Origin: Mesorhizobium sangaii
GTDB lineage: Bacteria > Pseudomonadota > Alphaproteobacteria > Rhizobiales > Rhizobiaceae
Reading direction: 5' to 3'
Length of the DNA stretch: 64,000 bases
Assembly (NCBI RefSeq): GCF_014207355.1
Contig: NZ_JACHEF010000008.1
Coordinates: 248,001-312,000, forward strand
The position numbers and the translations under genes were made by a program. Below, piece by piece: positions 50,008 through 56,625 of this stretch. Under the pieces are notes generated by a model that was not told where the DNA came from, did no database searches, and saw only the letters and a list, made by a program, of their open reading frames with translations. The stretch's first letter is position 1. The number at the start of each line of letters is the position of its first letter.

Positions 50008-51300
50008 TCAGCCCTTGTTCTTGTTGTAGACGTCGAACACCACCGCGCCGAGCAGCACCAGGCCTTTCACCACCTGCTGCCAGTCGACATTGACGCCCAT
50101 GATCGACATGCCGTTGTTCATCACGCCCATGATGAAGCCGCCGACCACAGCGCCGATGACCTGGCCGACACCACCCATCGCCGAGGCGCCGCCGATGAAC
50201 ACCGCGGCGATGACGTCGAGCTCGCTGCCAAGGCCTGCCGCCGGCACCGCCTGCCCAAGGCGCGCCGCGATGATCAGGCCGCCAAGCGCCGACAGCACGC
50301 CCATATTGACGAACACCATCAGGGTCAGTCGCTCGGTCTTGATGCCCGACAGCTGTGCCGCCTTGGCATTACCGCCCATTGCGTAGATGCGTCGGCCGAT
50401 CGTCATGCGTTTGGTGACGAACACGAACAGTGCGATCAGCACGCCCATCACCATGAGAACGATCGGCAGGCCCTTGTAGGTGGCGAATTGATAGACCAGG
50501 AACAGCGCCAGCGCGCTGGTCACCAGGGTCTTGACGACGAACAATGCGAAGGGCTCGGCTTCGTAGCCATGCTGCTCGCGTGTACGCCGTGCCCTGAGCC
50601 CGAAATACGCATAGGCGAGCACGGCGACGACGCCGATCAGGATCGTCGTCATGTGCAGTGTCAGGCCGCTGCCGATGATGGTCTTGCCGGCGGCGTTCAC
50701 CGTCGGCGGGATCAGCGTCAAGGGGCCGATCACGTCTGGAATGAAGCCGGAACTGAGCGCCTTGAAGCCATCCGGAAGCGGCCCCACGGAAGACCCGCCA
50801 CCCAGTAGCGCCTGGCAGATGCCGCGGAAGATCAGCATCCCGGCCAGCGTCACGATGAAGCTCGGTATTCGGTGATAGGCAATCCAGTAGCCTTGGGCCG
50901 CGCCGATGCCGCCGCCGATGATGAGGCAGATGATCGACACAACCAGCGGATTGCTGAGGGGGCCAAGCGGCCAGATGACCATCATCATTGCCGCCAGCGC
51001 GCCGATGAAACCGGCGACGGAGCCGACGCTGAGGTCGATATGGCCCGAAACGATCACCAGAAGCATACCCAGCGCCATCACGATGATGAAGCTGTTCTGC
51101 TGCACCAGATTGCTCAGGTTCACCGGCTTGAAGAGCGTGCCGGACGTGGTGAACTGGAAGAACACCATGATGGCGATCAGCGCCAGGATCAGGCCGTATT
51201 CGCGCAGATTCGTGATCAGCGCCGAGACGGCCACACGCGGCCCCTGCTGCACATCTTCGGCAACGCCGCTTTTCGGCGCGGGAGCGCTTTCGGTGGTCAT
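50008..51300 (-). CDS. gguB: Multiple-monosaccharide ABC transporter permease GguB
   Basis: This 430-residue RbsC/MmsB-type permease has ten or more membrane helices. Conserved permease features include SGHIDLSVGSVAGF near residue 85 and ALGGLIIAARLGQAVPAAGLG followed by VIAAVFIGGASAMGGVG. It forms the membrane channel for ChvE-bound sugars such as galactose, glucose, arabinose and xylose. Its ATG overlaps the gguA stop (ATGA at 51297-51300), so the two are coupled. Confidence 0.93.
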   Translation of the reverse strand: MTTESAPAPKSGVAEDVQQGPRVAVSALITNLREYGLILALIAIMVFFQFTTSGTLFKPVNLSNLVQQNSFIIVMALGMLLVIVSGHIDLSVGSVAGFIGALAAMMMVIWPLGPLSNPLVVSIICLIIGGGIGAAQGYWIAYHRIPSFIVTLAGMLIFRGICQALLGGGSSVGPLPDGFKALSSGFIPDVIGPLTLIPPTVNAAGKTIIGSGLTLHMTTILIGVVAVLAYAYFGLRARRTREQHGYEAEPFALFVVKTLVTSALALFLVYQFATYKGLPIVLMVMGVLIALFVFVTKRMTIGRRIYAMGGNAKAAQLSGIKTERLTLMVFVNMGVLSALGGLIIAARLGQAVPAAGLGSELDVIAAVFIGGASAMGGVGQVIGAVVGGFIMGVMNNGMSIMGVNVDWQQVVKGLVLLGAVVFDVYNKNKG

Positions 51301-52829
51301 GATGCTTTTCCTTCTCCCCGAACGATGGCGCGCATGATCTTTTCCTGGCTGGCGTCGCTCGCCGCCATTTCGCCGACGATGCGGCCTTCGTTCATGACGT
51401 AGATGCGGTCGGTAATGCCGAGCAGTTCTGGCATCTCCGACGAGATGACGATGATCGCCTTACCCTCGGAGGCGAGGCGGGCGATGATGGTGTAGATTTC
51501 ATACTTGGCGCCGACGTCGATGCCGCGCGTAGGCTCGTCGAGGATCAGCACTTCCGGATTGGCGAACAGCCACTTCGACAGCACCACCTTCTGTTGATTG
51601 CCGCCCGACAGATTGCCGGTCATCTGATAGACGCTGGACGAGCGGATGTTGGTCTTGGCCTTGTAGTCATTGGCGACGGCAAGTTCGCGCAGGTCGTCGA
51701 TTACGGCGTGGCGCGACACGCCGGGTAGGTTGGCCAGCGTGATGTTGTGCTTGATGTGATCAATGAGATTGAGACCGTAGGTCTTGCGGTCCTCGGTGAC
51801 GTAGGCAATGCCGTGTTCCACCGCCTTGCTCACCGACGAGACATCGATCGGCTTGCCCTTGAGCAGCACCTCGCCAGTGATGCGGCGGCCATAGGAGCGG
51901 CCGAACAGGCTCATCGCGAATTCGGTGCGTCCGGCGCCCATCAGCCCGGCGATACCCACCACCTCGCCCTTACGGACATTGATATCGATGCCCTTGATCA
52001 CTTGCCGCTCTGCATGGATCGGGTGATAGACCGACCAGTTCTTCACCTGGAGCACGACCTCCCCGATCTTGGGCTCGCGCGGCGGATAACGGTCGTCGAG
52101 CGAACGGCCGACCATCGAGGTGATGATGCGGTCCTCCGAAATGTCTTTCTTGGCAAGTGTTTCGATGGTCCGTCCGTCGCGGATGATGGTGACCTTGTCG
52201 GCGACCCGGTTCACCTCGTTGAGCTTGTGCGAGATCAGGATCGAGGTGATGCCTTGCCGCTTGAATTCGAGCAGCAGGTCGAGCAGTGCCTGGCTGTCTT
52301 TTTCGGACAGGCTCGCCGTCGGCTCGTCGAGGATCAGCAGCTGCACTTCCTTGCTGAGCGCCTTGGCGATCTCGACCAACTGCTGCTTGCCGACGCCGAT
52401 ATTGGTGATCAGCGTCTTGGGGTCCTCCTTGAGGCCCACCTTCTTCAGCAAGGCGCTGGTACGAGTCTCATTGGCATTCCAGTCGATGATGCCAAATCTG
52501 GCGTGTTCGTTGCCAAGGAAAATGTTTTCGGCGATCGACAGCATCGGCACCAGCGCAAGCTCCTGGTGGATGATGACGATGCCCTTGTGTTCGCTGTCGT
52601 GAATGCCCTTGAAATGGCATTCCTCGCCACGGTAGACGATCGCGCCATCATAGGTGCCGGACGCATACACGCCCGACAGCACCTTCATCAGCGTCGACTT
52701 GCCGGCGCCGTTCTCGCCGACCACGGCATGGATCTCGCCTTCCTCGACGCTGAGGTTGACGTTCGACAGCGCCTTCACGCCGGGGAACGTCTTGGTGATG
52801 TCGCGCATCTCCAAAATCGTCGAGGCCAT
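51297..52829 (-). CDS. gguA: Multiple-monosaccharide ABC transporter ATPase GguA
   Basis: This 510-residue protein has two fused ABC ATPase domains, as in RbsA/MglA. The first Walker A is GENGAGKST and Walker B LLILDEPTA. The second half has the degenerate Walker A GLMGAGRTE, the signature LSGGNQQK and Walker B VLILDEPTRG. The start is ATG 52829. It is separated from chvE by 121 bp holding a strong stem-loop, which probably lowers the level of gguAB relative to the binding protein. Confidence 0.94.
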   Translation of the reverse strand: MASTILEMRDITKTFPGVKALSNVNLSVEEGEIHAVVGENGAGKSTLMKVLSGVYASGTYDGAIVYRGEECHFKGIHDSEHKGIVIIHQELALVPMLSIAENIFLGNEHARFGIIDWNANETRTSALLKKVGLKEDPKTLITNIGVGKQQLVEIAKALSKEVQLLILDEPTASLSEKDSQALLDLLLEFKRQGITSILISHKLNEVNRVADKVTIIRDGRTIETLAKKDISEDRIITSMVGRSLDDRYPPREPKIGEVVLQVKNWSVYHPIHAERQVIKGIDINVRKGEVVGIAGLMGAGRTEFAMSLFGRSYGRRITGEVLLKGKPIDVSSVSKAVEHGIAYVTEDRKTYGLNLIDHIKHNITLANLPGVSRHAVIDDLRELAVANDYKAKTNIRSSSVYQMTGNLSGGNQQKVVLSKWLFANPEVLILDEPTRGIDVGAKYEIYTIIARLASEGKAIIVISSEMPELLGITDRIYVMNEGRIVGEMAASDASQEKIMRAIVRGEGKAS

Positions 52830-52905
52830 GGGAACTACCGCTCCTTGAGAGGTCGGCAAACACTGCCGGCGAGGTCGGTAACAATACCGGGCCCGCTGGT
52901 GAACG

Positions 52906-52934
52906 AAAAGGGGCCCTGCGTTGCGCAGGACCCC
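52906..52934 (-). terminator. Attenuating stem-loop between chvE and gguA
   Basis: On the minus strand, ggggtcctgcg and cgcagggcccc pair over 11 positions (one mismatch) around a tight loop, followed by TTTT (52906-52909). It lies 17 bp after the chvE stop. Such structures after binding-protein genes usually cause partial termination and stabilise the upstream mRNA. Confidence 0.75.
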
Positions 52935-52950
52935 TCGATTTGCAACCGGA

Positions 52951-54021
52951 TTACTTCAGCTCGTCAGCCTTGATGTAGCCGGAGTCGACGACCAGCGCCT
53001 GGTAGTTCGACTTGTCGACTTCGTGCGGCGTCAAGAGGATCGAGGGAACGACCTTGACGTCGTTGTTGTAGGTCTTGGTGTCGAGGGCATCCGGCTTGCC
53101 ACCCGAGAGCACCTTGTCGACGAGCTCAACGGTCGACTTGGCCAGTTCGCGGGTGTCCTTGAACACGGTCGAGTACTGCTCGCCCGAGATGATCAGCTTG
53201 ACCGAGGCGGTCTCGGCGTCCTGACCGGTCACGATCGGCCAGGGCTGAGCGTCCGTGCCATAACCGACAGCGCGCAGCGAGGCGGTGATACCACGCGACA
53301 GGCCGTCATAGGGCGACAGAACGCCATCGACGCGGCTGCCGTCCGAGTAGTTGGCCGAGAGCAGATTGTCCATGCGGGCCTGGGCGGTTGCCGCCAGCCA
53401 GCGCAGGGTGCCGACCTTGTCCATGCCTGTCTGGCCGGACTTGATCTTGATCGAGCCGTCGTCGATCAGTGGCTGCAGCACGGAAATCGCGCCATTGTAG
53501 AAGAAGAAGGCGTTGTTGTCGTCTGGCGAGCCGCCGAACAGTTCGACGTTCCACGGCTTGGTGTTCGGGAAACGCTCCTTGAGGCCCTTGACCAGGGAAT
53601 TCGCCTGTATGACGCCGACGCCGAAATTGTCGAAGGTCGTGTAGTAGTCGACATTGGCGGTCTTTTTGATCAGGCGGTCATAGGCGACGACGACGACGCC
53701 GGCGTCAGCGGCCTTCTGCAGCGCGTCCGACAGGGTGGTGCCGTCGATCGAGGCGATGATCAGCGCCTTCGGGCCCTTGGTGATTTCGTTCTCTAACTGG
53801 CTGAGCTGGTTTGGAATGTCGTCCTGCGCATATTGCAGGTCGACGGTGTAGCCCAGAGCCTCGAGCTGGGACTTGACGGCATCGCCGTCATTGATCCAGC
53901 GCTGCGAGGTCTTGGTGGGCATCAGCACGCCGACGAGGCCTTTGTCGGCTGCGTAGGCGGTGGCCGACATGGCCGCGATGCTGACCGCCAAGGCGGCGAC
54001 TAACGTCTTGATGATTTTCAC
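52951..54021 (-). CDS. chvE: Sugar-binding protein ChvE
   Basis: This 356-residue periplasmic receptor has a signal peptide (ending ATAYAADKG) and the Type I periplasmic-binding fold: VGVLMPTKTSQRW, ALIIASIDGTTLSDALQ, VVAYDRLIKKTANVDYYTTFDN, LFGGSPDDNN and the late VTGQDAETASVKLI. These closely match ChvE of Agrobacterium, which binds galactose, arabinose and glucose. In Agrobacterium it also signals to VirA; no vir genes are here, so only uptake or chemotaxis is supported. Divergent gbpR controls it. Confidence 0.94.
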   Translation of the reverse strand: MKIIKTLVAALAVSIAAMSATAYAADKGLVGVLMPTKTSQRWINDGDAVKSQLEALGYTVDLQYAQDDIPNQLSQLENEITKGPKALIIASIDGTTLSDALQKAADAGVVVVAYDRLIKKTANVDYYTTFDNFGVGVIQANSLVKGLKERFPNTKPWNVELFGGSPDDNNAFFFYNGAISVLQPLIDDGSIKIKSGQTGMDKVGTLRWLAATAQARMDNLLSANYSDGSRVDGVLSPYDGLSRGITASLRAVGYGTDAQPWPIVTGQDAETASVKLIISGEQYSTVFKDTRELAKSTVELVDKVLSGGKPDALDTKTYNNDVKVVPSILLTPHEVDKSNYQALVVDSGYIKADELK

Positions 54022-54332
54022 TTAACTCTCCCTGGTTGATGGACGCGGCACCCCGGGGGTCGCGGGCCGCGCAATCGTGCAGAAGCGCCAAGGCACTGCT
54101 GCCGTCATATCGATCTCCGGTATCCTCCCATGGCCCCGAGGCGCTGTTTTCAATCGATACGATTTTTCTCGTCTGCGACCGTCGCGTCTCGGAACGCGCG
54201 AAGGTTGTGACCCTTTGCCATAACTGTCAAATGCGATCTTTGATGATTGCTATATCATGATTGGTATATGCTACCGAACCGAGACGGCTGGCGCGACCAC
54301 TGGCCGCCTGTGGGAAGAAGCAAGGAGAGGCT
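54022..54332. promoter_or_regulatory. chvE-gbpR divergent promoter region with two direct repeats
   Basis: The 311-bp gap holds no gene. Two near-identical 11-bp direct repeats, gattgctatat at 54245 and gattggtatat at 54259, recur with a 14-bp period in an AT-rich stretch. They lie 64-88 bp upstream of gbpR. They are candidate GbpR contacts or promoter elements for gbpR and chvE. Confidence 0.5.
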
Positions 54333-55322
54333 ATGGCGGCGCTAAGGAATCCGACTGGGATTTCAAACGGTTACAGAGAGATGCCGGGCGACGGCGAAAC
54401 CTTGCTGCGCAGTGGTCTCAGCTTGCGCCACATGCGCATGATCGTCGCGCTCGACGACCATGGCCGGGTGAGCGCGGCAGCCCAAGTTATGAACATTTCT
54501 CAGCCGGCGGCTTCGCGCATGATCAGCGAAATGGAGGCCGTGCTGGAGGTCAGGCTGTGCGAAAGGCTGCCGCGCGGCATCACCTTGACGCCTTTCGGCA
54601 AGGCATTGTCCAGGCGCGCACGCTCGATCCTCCTCGAAATGCGCGAGGTAGACCGCGAGATTTCCGAACTCAAGGCGGGCAAAGGCGGCTCGGTGTTCCT
54701 CGGCGCTGTGACGGCGCCGGCGATCGAGCTGGCGGTGCCGGCGATTCGCGAAATTCGCCGTATCTATCCGCGCATCGAGATCACCATGCAGGTCGAAACC
54801 TCCAACGTGCTGGCACGCGAATTGATCGCCACACGCCATGATTTCATCATCGCGCGCATCCCTGACGATCTAAATCCGCGGCTGTTCGAGTCGCGCGTCA
54901 TAGGCGTCGAGAAGGCCTGCCTGATCGTGCGCCGGGGCCATCCGCTCACCAAGGGCGAGGCGGTGCGGCTGGAGGACACCGCCGCCTACGACTGGGTTTT
55001 CCAGTCGGGCGGGTCGCCTTTGCGCCAGGCGATGGAGAGCAATTTCCTCAACCGCAACATCGCTTTGCCGGACCGTATCCTCAACACCAGCTCGCTGCTC
55101 CTGACCCTGGTCATGGTCGCACAGTCCGATGCGATTGCGCCGGTATCGGTCCAGGTGGCTAAATTCATCCAGAATCCCGACGGGCTGGCCGGCGCCATCG
55201 ACGTCGTCCAGACCGAATTCGACATTGAGGTCAGGCCTTACAGCCTGATCACGGTGAGGAACCGCGTGCTGTCGCCGGCCGCCAAAATGCTGCACGACTT
55301 CATTCTGCGAGAGGTGGGGTGA
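54333..55322 (+). CDS. gbpR: LysR-type regulator GbpR of the chvE operon
   Basis: This 329-residue LysR regulator has an N-terminal winged helix (RMIVALDDHGRVSAAAQVMNI, then SQPAASRMISEME). The effector domain includes VTAPAIELAVPAIREI and VFQSGGSPLRQAMES. In Agrobacterium, GbpR is divergent from chvE and activates it with sugars, the same arrangement as here. The start is ATG 54333 with AAGGAGA six bases upstream; the upstream extension to 54261 crosses the direct repeats. Confidence 0.9.
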   Translation: MAALRNPTGISNGYREMPGDGETLLRSGLSLRHMRMIVALDDHGRVSAAAQVMNISQPAASRMISEMEAVLEVRLCERLPRGITLTPFGKALSRRARSILLEMREVDREISELKAGKGGSVFLGAVTAPAIELAVPAIREIRRIYPRIEITMQVETSNVLARELIATRHDFIIARIPDDLNPRLFESRVIGVEKACLIVRRGHPLTKGEAVRLEDTAAYDWVFQSGGSPLRQAMESNFLNRNIALPDRILNTSSLLLTLVMVAQSDAIAPVSVQVAKFIQNPDGLAGAIDVVQTEFDIEVRPYSLITVRNRVLSPAAKMLHDFILREVG

Positions 55323-55474
55323 CGGCTCGGCCAGGCAGTCGAGTTCGATCCGGCGCCTAAGGCACATGAAAGAGCCGCCAGGGCTGGCGAACAGCAAGCC
55401 GGGAACATTACTTCCTGCCGATGCGTTCATATCCCTGCAAGGGACGATTTCTTGATTTCTTCAGGAGACTGAAC

Positions 55475-55726
55475 ATGCGCAGCTTCGAAATGATCGACCT
55501 GCTTTGCGTGGTCGAGGCCTGCAAGCACGAACGATCGGTCGGGAATTTCGTGTCGATGGCTGAAGGCGTCGAAGAATTGCGGGTGTTGACCGGCGATTTC
55601 GTCTCATCGGACGACGTAGTGGCAAACGCGCTAGCAACGGTAGCGCTTGCACGAGGCTGCTCGGTTGTGTTCGACGAACAGGCAGGCGCTGAAATTGTTT
55701 CTGGCGCCATGGACTGGAGCGGGTAG
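55475..55726 (+). CDS. Hypothetical protein ending in the tRNA fragment
   Basis: This 83-residue ORF begins MRSFEMIDLLCVVEACKHE, with AGGAGA six bases before the ATG. No domain is recognised. Its last codons and the TAG stop fall inside the tRNA-Gly fragment (55715 onward), so the original 3' end may have been replaced when the island inserted. Confidence 0.5.
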   Translation: MRSFEMIDLLCVVEACKHERSVGNFVSMAEGVEELRVLTGDFVSSDDVVANALATVALARGCSVVFDEQAGAEIVSGAMDWSG

Positions 55727-55767
55727 CGGGAATCGAACCCGCGCGTTCAGCTTGGGAAGCTGGACGC
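55715..55767 (-). pseudogene. 3' fragment of tRNA-Gly(CCC), probable att scar
   Basis: Read on the minus strand, the stretch ends in CGCTCCA and contains the T arm (GCGGGTTCGATTCCCGC) and an anticodon arm with loop TTCCCAA, which gives anticodon CCC. The 5' acceptor and D arm are missing: the DNA beyond 55767 (cattagtgattaaac) does not continue the tRNA. Such 3' tRNA pieces are left at one end of elements that integrate into tRNA genes. It marks the left edge of the unusual region to 60.8 kb. Confidence 0.85.
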
Positions 55768-56404
55768 ATTAGTGATTAAACAAGGTCATAGCTGTAAAAC
55801 ATTGCTCTTTTCGAGCATATATCTCGCAATGAAATCAGTGCCTAGGTAAAACTATTTCCGGCCGCAACGAGTTGACTCACGACGGTCTCCGGCTGCCGAT
55901 CGAGAATAAGATCGACGCCGGCTACAGCCGTGACGCGCGTGGCCGCGCCCAGACCACGGGCCTGTCCAGGAACTATGGAGCCGCAAGTTCGCGCCGAACT
56001 CGCTGCAGACATAGGACGCGCCCTGCAGCCCGCCCTGGGCTCTCTCGAGGGCACATTCTCTCACGCGAGAGTCTCGCGGATATTTTCGGAGCGCTGATCG
56101 AGAGCGATTTCGAGAAGGACGTCATGGCGGTGGGCAAACCAAACCCGGCCTGGTCAATTTTAGATGGGATACTGCTGGGGCAAGGCATATGCGTCGGACT
56201 GGTTGCAGAGACGTCGATCAAGAAGCTGATCGTCGAAGTCAATCCGACGGTGAGATGCCTGACCAGACGGGTTCCGGAGAAATCCCGCGCAGCGCGCGAT
56301 TAGATCAATCACGCAAACCAGATACCGGCGGACACAACATCAGGATAGTGTGCGGTATTAAAATACTTAATATAACACATTGGTAACAGGTGCTGCCCAC
56401 CAGA
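55768..56404. other. Decayed DNA between the tRNA scar and the recombinase remnant
   Basis: No gene can be called with confidence. A plus-strand frame at 55872-56303 (143 codons) contains IFGALIESDFEKDVMAV and SILDGILLGQGICVGLV, which look like protein. It has no Shine-Dalgarno and its first half is Arg-rich noise. A minus-strand frame near 55842-56054 ends VVSQLVAAGNSFT and looks like the tail of a broken gene. The region is more AT-rich at both ends than its surroundings. It most likely holds remnants of genes damaged by element turnover. Confidence 0.5.
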
Positions 56405-56625
56405 TCACGCAGCTTCCCACACCTGATTCAAAACGCATGCCGCCAGCGCTGCTTTGTCCTGAGGCAGGAAGCGACGCGACCATAGTGTTTAGCCACCATG
56501 TCGGGCGTGTCCTGAATGGCGTAGCTTGCCTGCTCGTAGGAGCCGGTCTGCTTGAGGATGGACGCAAGCACATCGCGGACATTGTGCGGCCCGTGGAGCA
56601 GTGGTCCCGTCTGATTGCGCAGCAG
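56405..56625 (-). pseudogene. Frameshifted C-terminal remnant of a tyrosine recombinase
   Basis: Right after the STAND gene stop, the minus strand encodes GPHNVRDVLASILKQTGSYE and then QASYAIQDTPDMVAKHYGR. The frame then shifts and continues as FLPQDKAALAACVLNQVWEAA to a TGA at 56405-56407. The shift is explained by a 5-bp tandem copy of GTCGC near 56475. The pieces match, from memory, the C-terminus of rhizobial tyrosine-type integrases, in which the Y of HYGRF would be catalytic. The N-terminal half is absent. It is a dead integrase tail fused after the STAND gene. Confidence 0.72.

Noticed and set aside
55715..55767. Functional tRNA-Gly gene
   Set aside because: Acceptor 5' strand and D arm are absent, so it cannot fold as a tRNA.
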